DNA from: CAZCQP01 sp964500895
GTDB taxonomy: Bacteria; Bacillota; Clostridia; Lachnospirales; JAISER01
DNA length: 20,293 nucleotides
Reading direction: 5' to 3'
Assembly: GCA_964500895.1 (NCBI GenBank)
Contig: CAZCQP010000046.1
Coordinates: 1 to 20,293, forward strand
In this document: positions 7,275 to 16,000 of the stretch, piece by piece
Layout: every line of letters starts with the position of its first letter
Position numbering within the stretch: the stretch's first letter is position 1
Notes under the pieces: generated by a model
What the model saw: only the letters and a program-made list of their open reading frames with translations
What the model was told of the DNA's origin: nothing
Database searches by the model: none
Made by a program: the position numbers and the translations under genes

Positions 7275-7979
7275 TTATTCCAAAATTCTGCCGTCGGTAG
7301 AAATGGTCACCACTTGCCAAGGAATCATCTTGCCGCAGTTTTGAAGGGCCGTTTTCACAGCGTGTTCAATACCCCCGCAGCATGGCACTTCCATGCGGGC
7401 CACCGTTACAGACTTAATATCGTTTACTTTTAAAATCTCCGTCAGTTTTTCGGCATAGTCCCCAGCGTCCAGCTTGGGGCAGCCAATGACGGTGATTTTA
7501 TTTTTCATATATTCAGCGTGGAAATTGCCGTAAGCAAAAGCGGTACAGTCTGCCGCCACCAGCAAATGCGCCTGCTGAAAGTAGGGTGCGTTTACAGGAA
7601 CAAGCTTAATTTGCACCGGCCATTGGTTCAGCTGGGTTTGCACCGGGCTTTGTTCCGCCGGCTGTACAGCGCTTGCAGTTTCCCGCTGAATGGTTTTGGA
7701 ATGGGTGCCGGGGCAGCCACAGGCCAAGGTTTGGGGCTGCTTTTTGGCCATGTTGGCTTGCACGGCAGCTTCGTCAAAGGCAGCCGCTTCCCGTTGCTCA
7801 AAGGTAATGGCACCGGTGGGGCACACAGGCAAACAGTTGCCCAGCCCGTCGCAGTAATCGTCCCGCAACAACACCGCTTTGCCTTCCACCATGCCAATGG
7901 CCCCTTCGTGGCAAGCGGACACACACAACCCACAACCGTTACATTTATCTGCATCAATTTTAATAATATTTCTCACCAT
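7275..7979 (-). CDS. 4Fe-4S ferredoxin-type protein with Cys-rich C-terminal domain
   Basis: A 234-residue protein starting with a ferredoxin fold. The first cluster motif is complete (C13-x2-C16-x2-C19-x3-C23). The second is C43-x5-C49-x3-C53-P with Leu46 where the second Cys should be, so either a modified or a [3Fe-4S]-like centre, or ligation by another Cys. A Pro/Gln/Ala-rich linker containing CGCPG (about residues 88-92) leads to a C-terminal domain with ADCTAF, VIGCPKLD and VPCCGG motifs, which look like further metal or thiol sites. No membrane segment. The gene is divergent from a Crp/Fnr regulator with shared promoter DNA, so it is probably its target and has an electron-transfer or redox/stress role. 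The exact reaction is unknown. RBS AAGGAGG precedes the ATG. Confidence 0.82.
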   Translation of the reverse strand: MVRNIIKIDADKCNGCGLCVSACHEGAIGMVEGKAVLLRDDYCDGLGNCLPVCPTGAITFEQREAAAFDEAAVQANMAKKQPQTLACGCPGTHSKTIQRETASAVQPAEQSPVQTQLNQWPVQIKLVPVNAPYFQQAHLLVAADCTAFAYGNFHAEYMKNKITVIGCPKLDAGDYAEKLTEILKVNDIKSVTVARMEVPCCGGIEHAVKTALQNCGKMIPWQVVTISTDGRILE

Positions 7980-7993
7980 TTATATCGACCTCC

Positions 7994-8051
7994 TTGTTTT
8001 TATGACGCTATTGTATTATACTACAGGCAATATGTCTGTTGTTTTTGCAAC
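7994..8051. promoter_or_regulatory. Overlapping divergent promoters and candidate Crp/Fnr site
   Basis: Plus strand: TTGTTT (7994-7999), 17-base spacer, TATACT (8017-8022) for the Crp gene. Minus strand: TATAAT occupies 8015-8020 for the [4Fe-4S] gene, sharing four bases with the plus-strand -10; its -35 position (8038-8043) is non-consensus. A GTTG-N6-CAAC inverted repeat (8038-8051) covers that -35, the position of a class II activator site. Crp/Fnr geometry (short arms, six-base gap) fits, but the arms are only four bases. Confidence 0.5.
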
Positions 8052-8064
8052 GGGAGGAACTGCC

Positions 8065-8718
8065 ATGAAAAAAATTTTTGACACCATTCAAAGCAACCCC
8101 TTGTTTATGGGCATTGGGTTTAGCGATTTTGAAAAAATGTTTGGCTGCCTGTCTGCCAAAACCGTAAGTTATAAAAAAAACGCCATCATTTTGCTGGCGG
8201 GGGATACGGTAAACTTTGTGGGGTTGGTTTTGGCGGGCAGTGTGAAAGTTTTTAAAGAAGATGCGGATGGACGAACCGCCCTTTTAACAGACCTTGGGGT
8301 ATCTGAAATTTTTGGGGAAGTATTCGCCTGTGCAGGCATCGACCACAGCCCCGTCACCGTACAGGCCGCCGAGGACTGTGAGATTTTGCGTATGAATTAC
8401 AAAAAAATCATTACGTCCTGCCCAGGGGCTTGCCCTTTCCATGCCAAGCTCATTGAAAACATGCTGCGGCTGATTGCAAAGAAAAACCTTTTATTAAACC
8501 AAAAAATTGAAATACTTTCCAAGCGCACCACCCGGGAAAAACTGCTCTGCTTTTTTGACATGCACCGGGGCGGGGCCAAGAAATTTACCATCCCCTACAA
8601 CCGGGACGAGCTGGCCAACTACCTGTGCGTTGACCGCAGCGCCATGTCTAGCGAGCTGGGCAAGATGCAAAAAGAGGGGTTGATACGGTTTGTGCGCAAC
8701 CACTTTGAAATTTTATAA
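8065..8718 (+). CDS. Crp/Fnr family transcriptional regulator
   Basis: A 217-residue regulator with an N-terminal cyclic-nucleotide-binding-like beta-barrel (about 15-125, containing VLAGSVKVFKEDADGR and FGEVFACAG), a dimerisation helix, and a C-terminal winged helix (about 150-217; NRDELANYLCVDRSAMSSELGKM). The cAMP-binding Arg/Ser pair is not evident, so the signal is probably not cAMP. There is no N-terminal Fnr Cys cluster, although Cys residues occur in the barrel (CAGIDHS, EDCEIL, SCPGACPF). The ATG at 8065 follows GGGAGG by seven bases; longer in-frame extensions run over the divergent promoter and are rejected. Likely regulates the divergent [4Fe-4S] gene and itself. In a clostridial setting a redox, oxygen or nitric-oxide signal is plausible but unproven. 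Confidence 0.9.
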   Translation: MKKIFDTIQSNPLFMGIGFSDFEKMFGCLSAKTVSYKKNAIILLAGDTVNFVGLVLAGSVKVFKEDADGRTALLTDLGVSEIFGEVFACAGIDHSPVTVQAAEDCEILRMNYKKIITSCPGACPFHAKLIENMLRLIAKKNLLLNQKIEILSKRTTREKLLCFFDMHRGGAKKFTIPYNRDELANYLCVDRSAMSSELGKMQKEGLIRFVRNHFEIL

Positions 8719-8733
8719 GGAGGAAGCACTTCC

Positions 8734-9141
8734 ATGATTACACCATACCTGAATTTCCAAGGCCGGGCCGCAGAAGCCATGGCCTTTTACGAAAGCGTTT
8801 TCCACTGCACCGACAAAAAAATGCTTACCTTTGCAGACATTCCAGGCGGAGACATTCCCATAACGGATGAAAACAAACACTTTGTTTTATTTGGGGAAAT
8901 GACCATTTCCGGCACAAAGGTAAGCTTTAGCGACACCCAGCCAGACGTAAACCCATGGGGCATGATTAGCCTGTCTTTGCAGCTGGACAGTGAAGCGGAA
9001 GTTTTGCGGGTGTATGATGCTTTAAAAGAAGGGGGCCAGGTTTTAATGCCTTGCGAGCCCCAGTTTTTCAGCCCCCTGTACGCATGGGTGAACGACAAGT
9101 TCGGCATTGGCTGGCAGATCAGCCACGCAATCACCCTTTAA
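8734..9141 (+). CDS. VOC superfamily protein, PhnB-like
   Basis: A 135-residue protein of the vicinal oxygen chelate fold, PhnB/glyoxalase-like branch. It opens with ITPYLNFQGRAAEAMAFYESVF, the typical PhnB start, and closes with YAWVNDKFGIGWQIS, the paired beta-alpha-beta-beta-beta unit. Members are metal-binding or small-molecule-binding proteins, often without an assigned reaction. The ribosome site is fused to the stop of the Crp gene (TAAGGAGG) and the gap is 15 bases, so the two are probably co-transcribed. Its stop overlaps the stop of the convergent ECF S gene by three bases. Substrate unknown. Confidence 0.88.
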   Translation: MITPYLNFQGRAAEAMAFYESVFHCTDKKMLTFADIPGGDIPITDENKHFVLFGEMTISGTKVSFSDTQPDVNPWGMISLSLQLDSEAEVLRVYDALKEGGQVLMPCEPQFFSPLYAWVNDKFGIGWQISHAITL

Positions 9142-9725
9142 TCTGTCATCAGCCCGTACTTTTGCCCAATCCGTTTTAACCTGCCCAGTAACGAAGGCCC
9201 GGCTGCCACAAACAGCAACCCATTGGCCAAAGCATGAGCCAGGTCAAAATACACAGAGGTGATGCAGGCGGTTAAATAAATGGCCACATTCCCTTGCCCC
9301 ACAAAATACCACAAATTCATGATCCAGCCGAACACAAACCCCCATCCGAAACCAAACACCACAGGCAAAAAGGGAATCCGCCACAGTGCTTTTCTAAAAA
9401 GCCCGGCGGTTAGCCCCATAAGCCCCCAGGCCAGCATTTGCCACAGTGTCCAAGGCCCTTGCCCCAAAGCCAGGTTAGAAGCCAGCGCCGTCACAATGCC
9501 GGTCATGGTGCCAATTTCAGGCCCAAAGCACATGCCCGCCGCCATGATAATAAACGAAGAGGGCTGTACGCTGGGAATGGCCGCAAACAAGATGCGCCCC
9601 ACCGCAGACAGGGCAGACAAGAGGGCAATGAGCACCGTTTTTTCCACCACAATGCTTTTGCGTTCAAAGTAGCCCATCCACGCCACAATGGCCAAAAACG
9701 CCCCTGCAGTTATTACGTTTGCCAT
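9138..9725 (-). CDS. ECF transporter S component, probably corrinoid-specific (CbrT-like)
   Basis: A 195-residue integral membrane protein with about six hydrophobic helices, the size and pattern of ECF substrate-binding components. Recognisable S-component features are the helix with VEKTVLIALLSALSAVGRILF, then IIMAAGMCFGPEIGTMTG, and the loop GQGPWTLWQMLAWGLMG, seen in S components annotated for cobalamin or its precursors. It is the last gene of the riboswitch-controlled operon and overlaps the fused ATPase gene by 13 bases, with its ribosome site inside that gene. It should bind substrate in the membrane and topple with EcfT during import. Specificity for cobalamin is inferred mainly from the upstream riboswitch; other vitamins cannot be excluded from sequence alone. 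Confidence 0.85.
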   Translation of the reverse strand: MANVITAGAFLAIVAWMGYFERKSIVVEKTVLIALLSALSAVGRILFAAIPSVQPSSFIIMAAGMCFGPEIGTMTGIVTALASNLALGQGPWTLWQMLAWGLMGLTAGLFRKALWRIPFLPVVFGFGWGFVFGWIMNLWYFVGQGNVAIYLTACITSVYFDLAHALANGLLFVAAGPSLLGRLKRIGQKYGLMTD

Positions 9726-11269
9726 AATGCCACCGCCTCCTCGTAGGTTATCACTTCCGGTGCAATGTGCCGAACCCCCAAATGCACGGGGGTGGTGTAG
9801 TATTGGTTGTTGGCAAAAAAGCTGCGGGGCGGGGCGCTTAACGCCATGTTCCCGTCAAAGAGCAGGGCACACCGGCTGGCGAAATGGGCGGCAAAAGCCA
9901 TGTCGTGGGTGGCCAGCACCATGGTGGTTGCAAGCTTGGTTAAAATACGGGCCAGCTCCGCCTTGGCGTAAGGGTCTAAGCCTTTGGTGGGCTCGTCCAT
10001 CACCAGCACGGCCGGGCGTTGGCTTAACAAACAGGCCAGCGCCACTTTTTGGGCTTCTCCGCCGCTTAAATCCAGGGGGTGGCGCTCCATCAAGTGCCCA
10101 ACCTCAAACATATCTATAATTGCTTTATCTATATTTCCTTTTGTGCTGAACAAAAGCTCTTTTTCCACGCTGTCATACCGAAAAAAACTTTTAATGTTTT
10201 GGGGCATGTAAGCCACTGCCCCTTCTTCTTTTGCCTTCTTCACCCTGCCGGACAAAGGCTTTAAAATGCCGCACAAAAGCTTTAAAAACGTGCTTTTACC
10301 GGCCCCGTTACCACCAAACACACACACTTTTTCTTCCTTCATAAGCTGAAAGTATCCGTTTTTAATCACAAAGTCTGAACTGCCATCATAGGCAAAAAAT
10401 ACGTTCTCCATGGCCAACACCGGCTTTTCTGTTGCTTTTACAACAGGCAAGGGGGTGTTGGTTTCCGCGGGTTTCTTTTTTGGTTCCGGTACACCTTGTT
10501 TAAAGGCTTTAGCGGTGAAGCACATGTCCATGGAGATGCCCAGGCTTAGCCGGGGAATGTCCGGGATAAACGCAACGGCTTGGGCATCATTGGCCTGGTA
10601 TATGGCGGCCAGCGCTTCCCGGGTACTTCTGGCATAACGAACGGCCCCGTTTTCCATCAGCGCCACATGGGTGGCCAAAGCGGCCACATGGTCCAGCCGG
10701 TGCTCAGTTATTACCATGGCCACGTGCAGTTCCTCTTGAATGCGGCCCACCAAATCCCAAAATTCCCGGGTAGCAATGGGGTCCAGCTGGGCGGTAGGCT
10801 CGTCCATGAGCAACAGCTTGGGCTTGGTCATCAGGGCGGCGCACAAAGCCACCAGCTGCCGTTGCCCCCCGGAAAGGGTGTGGGTGGGTTTGTGCAGCAA
10901 AGGTTCCAGCCCAAAAAAGCCCACCGTTTCCGCCAAATTCTTCACCATGGTTTCTTGGGGAAAGCCCAGGTTTTCCATGTGAAACACCAGGTCGTTAAGC
11001 ACGGTGTGGTTCACCAGCTGCATGTCTGGGTCTTGAAAAACAATGGCCATGTCCTCTGGGGCCCAGTCTGTTTCCATCAGCCCCTCCGCCTGCCCCGCCG
11101 GACGAATTTCTGCCTTCATACAGCGCAAAAGGGTGCTTTTCCCAGAGCCGGACTTGCCGCAAATCACCAGCAAGCCATCCTGGGGCACGGTGAGGCACAC
11201 CCGGTTTAATGCCGGGGTGCAGCTTCCCCCCGTGGCGTATGTAAATGAATAGTCTTGAAAGCGCATCAT
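9713..11269 (-). CDS. Fused ECF transporter ATPase (A and A' domains in one chain)
   Basis: About 518 residues with two tandem ABC ATPase domains and no membrane segment. Domain 1: Walker A GKSGSGKST (38-46), Q-loop in VFQDPDMQL, signature LSGGQRQ, Walker B LLLMDEPTAQLD, switch EHR. Domain 2: GGNGAGKST, signature LSGGEAQK, Walker B VLVMDEPTKGLD, switch ATHD. Both sites look catalytically complete. A C-terminal tail of about 40 residues follows. In many ECF systems the two ATPases are separate genes (ecfA1, ecfA2); here they form one polypeptide. The start is placed at the Met-Met pair (11269) because AAGGAG lies nine bases upstream; the longer ORF would overlap the EcfT gene without a ribosome site. 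It begins four bases after the EcfT stop. Confidence 0.9.
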   Translation of the reverse strand: MMRFQDYSFTYATGGSCTPALNRVCLTVPQDGLLVICGKSGSGKSTLLRCMKAEIRPAGQAEGLMETDWAPEDMAIVFQDPDMQLVNHTVLNDLVFHMENLGFPQETMVKNLAETVGFFGLEPLLHKPTHTLSGGQRQLVALCAALMTKPKLLLMDEPTAQLDPIATREFWDLVGRIQEELHVAMVITEHRLDHVAALATHVALMENGAVRYARSTREALAAIYQANDAQAVAFIPDIPRLSLGISMDMCFTAKAFKQGVPEPKKKPAETNTPLPVVKATEKPVLAMENVFFAYDGSSDFVIKNGYFQLMKEEKVCVFGGNGAGKSTFLKLLCGILKPLSGRVKKAKEEGAVAYMPQNIKSFFRYDSVEKELLFSTKGNIDKAIIDMFEVGHLMERHPLDLSGGEAQKVALACLLSQRPAVLVMDEPTKGLDPYAKAELARILTKLATTMVLATHDMAFAAHFASRCALLFDGNMALSAPPRSFFANNQYYTTPVHLGVRHIAPEVITYEEAVALWQT

Positions 11270-11273
11270 GGCG

Positions 11274-12194
11274 TTAGGCTCCTTTAAATAAGTGCTGTAT
11301 GCAGTCGGAGAGAAAGGGCAGAAGGCCGTAAATAAGAACCAGGCCAAGGGTGATCAGCAACCCATTGTCCCAGACCACCGGGGTTAAATTGCGCAAATAA
11401 TTGTAGCTGCACAGCCCCGAAAGTTTCATACCCACTAATGTCACCAGCAAAAGGCCGGTGACCAGGGCAAACACCACATCCCGCAAGGTGATGGGGTAGG
11501 TGGTGTAAAAAGTGCGCCGGTGCTTGCCGTAGGCTTTGGCCTTTAACACCTCTGCCACCATCATGCCTTCTTCCAACGTCCACAAGGCAAATGCCCCCAA
11601 AAGCTTGCCGGAATTTTGTGCCTTTTTAAACCGAGACAGTTCCTGGTTGTCTTGCTCCCGGGTATTTTGCACCTGCATGTACCCCACCGCCTTGTCTTTA
11701 AGCACCGAGGAAAACCGCAGGGTCATGTTGGTGATGAAGGCGGTTTGGGGGGCAATGCGGGCAAACAAATACAATATCTTCCCGGAACCAAGCACCTGGT
11801 TTAAGGTGAGAAAAACTGTGAGCATCCCAGCCATCATTAGTAGGGTGTACATGCCGTAGGCCATGGCCTCTGCCGTCACCGGCCTGTCGAAAAGGTAAAA
11901 CAACACATGCAACCCCCGGCGGTTCACCAGCATGGTCACCACCACCATAATGGGGGCAAACAGGGCATAACCCTTAGCCGCTTTGGCTACAGGCGTTGTC
12001 CCGGCAAAGTAAAAGGCTTGCCCCATGGTTAAAGCGAACAGCAGCACCATAATGGCCGGGTGGTTAAACAAGCACAGCAGGGTTAAAAACCCGGCCAAAT
12101 ATAGAAATGTGGCCCCAGGATGCAGGATGTATAGGCTGCGGGCGATGATGGTTTTTAGAACTGTCTTTTCTCCAGCTTTTCGGCGTAAATCCAT
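11274..12194 (-). CDS. ecfT: ECF transporter transmembrane component EcfT
   Basis: A 306-residue membrane protein of the CbiQ/EcfT family with hydrophobic helices at about 28-50, 55-75, 82-95, 108-135, 240-262 and 278-298. It carries the cytoplasmic coupling region between helices, including MTLRFSSVLKDK and MVAEVLKAKAYGKHRRT. EcfT proteins normally have an Ala-Arg-Gly-type motif there (SRGYG...GRT); here it reads KAKAYG, an uncommon variant of the motif that docks on the ATPase. The ATG at 12194 gives a 40-base overlap with the upstream lipoprotein gene and only a weak purine-rich site (AAAGGGGAC) ahead. No better start is visible, and coupling by overlap is likely. It links the S component to the fused ATPase. 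Confidence 0.88.
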   Translation of the reverse strand: MDLRRKAGEKTVLKTIIARSLYILHPGATFLYLAGFLTLLCLFNHPAIMVLLFALTMGQAFYFAGTTPVAKAAKGYALFAPIMVVVTMLVNRRGLHVLFYLFDRPVTAEAMAYGMYTLLMMAGMLTVFLTLNQVLGSGKILYLFARIAPQTAFITNMTLRFSSVLKDKAVGYMQVQNTREQDNQELSRFKKAQNSGKLLGAFALWTLEEGMMVAEVLKAKAYGKHRRTFYTTYPITLRDVVFALVTGLLLVTLVGMKLSGLCSYNYLRNLTPVVWDNGLLITLGLVLIYGLLPFLSDCIQHLFKGA

Positions 12195-13003
12195 TCAATT
12201 TTGTCCCCTTTGGCGGGTTTATAGGCCCCGCAGCTTACACCGGCGTACACTCCGTTCACCCGGTATGTCCAGCCGCTTTCCGGGCCGTAATCAAACTCGT
12301 AAATGTTTTGAATGCCCATCACATAAGTGGTGGCCCCTTTGCCACGGTAGTCAATCACAATGCCATTGGCTTTGGTTGCTTCTTTTAAAACATCCATCAC
12401 CGTCTGGCCTTCCTGAAAGGTCACGGTGGTGGCAGACAGCACAGTGCCGGTGGGGCCTTGAATGCTAATGGTAACCGTTTCCTGCACCACTTCTTTCTCA
12501 ACCGGGGGGGTAGGGGTAGGGGTTAGCTTGGGTGTTGGTGTTGGTGTTGGTGTTGCCGTTGGTGTTAGTGTTGGCGTAGGTGTCGGTGTAAGGATTGGCG
12601 TTGGTGCCGGTGTCAGTGTTGGCGCCGGTGTTGGTGTTGGGCTTGGTGCAACGGTTGGTTTAGGTGTTGCCGTTGCTGCCGGTACGGCTGTTGCTGCCGA
12701 GGCAACGGTTGCCACTGGTGCTGTACTTTCCGCAACCAATGTCAGCACATCTTCCACGGCTACAGGTTCGGGCGCTTCTGGGGTTTCTTGGGGTGCTTGG
12801 GTTTCTACAGTTTCAACGGCCTCAACCGCCTGTTCACTTTGCTCTTGGCCGGAAGCAGAAAGAGACTGCTCCACAGGAGCAGTCCTTTCTTCCGTAGCGG
12901 CTGGGGCTTTTTCTTCTTTTGCCCCGCAGGCCGTCAAGAGCATGAATAAGCTTATAATGATTGTAACGCACAAAGCCTTGGGGAGGTTTTTGGGTTTCAA
13001 CAC
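12155..13003 (-). CDS. DUF4430 lipoprotein, candidate corrinoid-binding relay protein
   Basis: A 282-residue exported lipoprotein. The signal has lipobox LLTAC with Cys26 as the lipidated residue. It is followed by an acidic Glu/Gln/Val stretch, an Ala/Thr region and a Thr-Pro tandem segment (about 110-165) that probably spans the wall. A C-terminal DUF4430 domain (about 175-275) contains YEFDYGPESGWTYRVNGVYAG. DUF4430 resembles the beta domain of transcobalamin/intrinsic factor. The start is GTG at 13003, with GAAGGG nine bases upstream. The gene is 30 bases downstream of the giant SLH gene and overlaps ecfT. Membrane tethering next to an ECF transporter suggests passing a ligand from the surface protein to the importer. 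Ligand binding is inferred. Confidence 0.88.
   Translation of the reverse strand: MLKPKNLPKALCVTIIISLFMLLTACGAKEEKAPAATEERTAPVEQSLSASGQEQSEQAVEAVETVETQAPQETPEAPEPVAVEDVLTLVAESTAPVATVASAATAVPAATATPKPTVAPSPTPTPAPTLTPAPTPILTPTPTPTLTPTATPTPTPTPKLTPTPTPPVEKEVVQETVTISIQGPTGTVLSATTVTFQEGQTVMDVLKEATKANGIVIDYRGKGATTYVMGIQNIYEFDYGPESGWTYRVNGVYAGVSCGAYKPAKGDKIEWIYAEKLEKRQF
12510..12680 (-). repeat. Degenerate tandem repeats encoding a Thr-Pro-rich linker
   Basis: On the plus strand this is a run of GGTGTTGGT-like units in steps of six bases, interrupted by variants. On the coding strand it gives about 55 residues dominated by Thr-Pro. It is in frame within the lipoprotein gene and probably varies in length between strains by slippage. 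Confidence 0.8.
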
Positions 13004-13033
13004 TTACTCATTCCCTTCTTATTTTGTGGCTAA

Positions 13034-16000
13034 TTATTTGTAGCTATGCATATTCAAAAGCACCGTTGCCGCCATTTCTCTGGTGGTGTGGGCACGGGGG
13101 GCAAAGGCATTGTCACCCATGCCGTTCATGACACCCTTTTCCATTACTGCGGCAATGCTGTTTTTGGCGTAATCGGCGGCTTCTTGGGCATCGGTGGTTT
13201 GCAGTTCAGCACCCTGCCATCCGAAATAGTTGGCGATAATCACCGCCATGTCTTGCCGGGTGATGGGGGCGTTAGGGGCAAACAGCCCGTCTCCCACGCC
13301 GTTGGCACTCACCATGCCCACCGCCACGGCTTTTTCCACATAACCTGCATACCAGGCACCCGCCTCCACATCCTTAAACATTCCGGCGTATGTGGTGCTT
13401 GGGCTTTCACCAATGGCGTTTAAGAACATGGTTACAAATTCTGCACGGGTCACTGGCTTTAAGGGGTTAAAGTTTCCTTGTTCATCCCCTGTTACAAAAC
13501 CCAGCCCGTATGCTTGTTCCACATATGGTTTTGCCCAGGCGGAAACTGCATTCATATCTTTGGGTAGCTGTTTGGGGGTGGCTTCTGCTGCAAGGGGTTC
13601 TTCTTCTACCCCCGGTGCTTCCGGCTGTACTTTTATCGGGGTTGCAGTTGTTTGATACACCGGTGTTTTGCCTTCAAAGAGACGGGTGTAGGCAATTAAG
13701 GCCAACATGCCGTGTTCTGTGGCAATTTCGTCGTTGCCCTTGCCTAAAATGTGGGCAAAGCCACCATCGCTGCTTTGGTATTCCAGCATCCGTTCCAGCA
13801 GGTACACCCCTTCTTTGGTCAACACTTCATGGTCTGGGTTAATGTTCAAACTGGTTAGCGCAATGATGAGCTGAGCCATGGTTTCGGAAGAAACCGCCCC
13901 TTCGCCGTTGTCAAACCGGCCGTCTGCTTGCTGAATGTTTTGGAAGTAACCCAGCGCCCGATCGATGGCGCTTGTCACGTCTTTTCTGTCTGTGTAAGGG
14001 GCCAGCCCTTGCAACGCCATGGCAGTGATGTCCGGGTTGGACCGAGAACCTTTGGCCAGCGGGAATCCCCCGTCTGTGTTTTGCACCTCCAAAATGGCAT
14101 TGATGGCGCTTTCCACCGTGTTTTTAGCATCGGCGGGAATCTCCCCGGCATTAGTCATCACAATAAGGGCGAAAATGTAGCCGTTGGTGCCTTGCTTGCC
14201 CAGGTTGTCGAACTGGTACACCTTCTCCAAAAGATTCACGTTTTCAAAGCTGGTCACATCTATGCCCGCCACTTGCAAAAGCAGCACGGTACGGGCCAGG
14301 TCTGTGGGCACCCGGAAGTTGCCCCCGTTTTCCTTTATTCTTCCCCGCAACTCTTTCAGCTTGGCCTCCGGCATGGGGTTTCCAGCCAGCACCAGGCACA
14401 AAGCGTCCCAGTCAGAAAGTTCTTCCTTTTTATTTACAAATGCCAGCCCTTTGTCTAAGGCAGCAGATACAGTGGTTAAAGCCACTTTGGGTTGGGGAAT
14501 GGTGGTGAGCCTGCTGTTTTCCAAGGTGATGCTATTGCTGTTGGCCGTTGTGGGAATGGCGTTGCTGGTACCACGCACATCTTCCCCTAAATTTCTGGTG
14601 TACAGAAACTCTACCACATCCCCCGGGTACAGCTGGACGGTTGTCACGGCTGCTTCCGTAAACACCCCGTTCACCCGGTACATCCAGCCGCTTAAAGGCC
14701 CTTCGTCAAATTCCCGCAGCCCTTCAATGCCGCTAATGTAGCCGCCTGTTTTGGTTTCCACAGACAATCCTGTTTGCAACAGCAGCTCGTACACCGTCAT
14801 CCCCTGGGTGTAGGGGTAGCTTTGCCGTGGCAAGTATACATGAGGCGTGCCGTTGGGGTTGGGGTCTTTCACGCTAATGGTCACTTCTTCCCCTTGGCCC
14901 GGTACATTCCCGGAACCGCCCGAGGTGTAGGCGGCAAAGATGGTAAAGTGCAACGTATACACCGCAATGCCGTCTTTGGTTTTAATCATGGCTTCCTGCA
15001 CGCCGTCCTTTAATGCATTTTTAGCCGCAACAAAGGTATCGGCAGAAAGCTGGGTGGTAATGGATGAAAAACCGCCTTTATCATTCACAAACCCTACATT
15101 TGTGGCCTTTTTATCTGGAATAAACAGGCGTACCGGCTGTGAAAATGTGATGGTGCCTAAGTCCGAGCCCACTTTAAGGGCAGTGGTGGCCGTAACCCCA
15201 TCTGGAAGCTGGGCTTGCAGTATTTTGGGGACCAGCATTTCCCCAGTAAAGCCTTGCGGAGCGCTGGTAATCTCTGTGTCCGCTTGAATTTCTAAAGTCA
15301 TGTTTTGGTGAGCAACAGACACTTTAGGGAGGGCCTCGCCCACAGTCACTTGCACCATGGGCTTGGCGATGTTAGCGTCAAAGGTTACGTCTACTTCCTC
15401 GATTCCGATAGGGAAGATGCTTTTATCCCCTTGATACACCACCACCTTATCTTGGTGGGAAAGCACATAGTCTGCCATTTCCTTGTTGTCATAGAGCATT
15501 CCGTTTACCGTAAAGTGGAAGCCCTTGCCTTTATCAACACCTTCTACAGTCAACAGCGTTTTGCTGTCGGCGGTAAAATCCCGCCCTTCCAGCAACAGGG
15601 CCGTTTGCACCGCATCCAGCACCGTTGCCTTTTCTTGGGCCATGGTATAGCGACCGTTTATGAAAACTTTGTCTTCTGCTTCTAGCCGCAAAGACACTTG
15701 CATCCCATCTGTGCTGTTGCCAAAAGCGTAAATGTTCACCGGGTTTCCACCGTTTTTCATCAGCCGGTCGTAGGCCGCCAAAGCATAAAACGCTTGCTCT
15801 GTGGCTTTTTCGTTCACCTTGCCGTCCATGACGTGCTTAAACAGGTTGTCGCTGGTTCTATAGGCCAGCAAATTGGTCACCACGTTTTGGGTGCCTTTCA
15901 CAAACCGAGGGTCGCTCATAGGGTCTATCCCTTGGCTGCACAGGGCCACCAGCACTTGGGCACTGTATTCACAGTTGTCTCCAAAGCCGCCGTTTGCCTG

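Noticed and set aside
7879..8064. Longer Crp ORF starting at 7879
   Set aside because: The extension is antisense to the [4Fe-4S] gene and runs across both promoters; ATG 8065 has GGGAGG and matches family length.
11270..11347. Longer start for the fused ECF ATPase
   Set aside because: The extra 26 residues are antisense-like read-through of the ecfT end with no ribosome site; the Met-Met start has AAGGAG.
12510..12680. GGTGTT repeats as a CRISPR or minisatellite of non-coding kind
   Set aside because: No spacer-repeat structure; the six-base periodicity is the codon pair Thr-Pro in a coding linker.
12462..13043. 193-residue ORF on the plus strand opposite the lipoprotein (Val/Gly repeats)
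   Set aside because: It is the mirror of the Thr-Pro repeat and signal region; it has no ribosome site and low-complexity sequence only.
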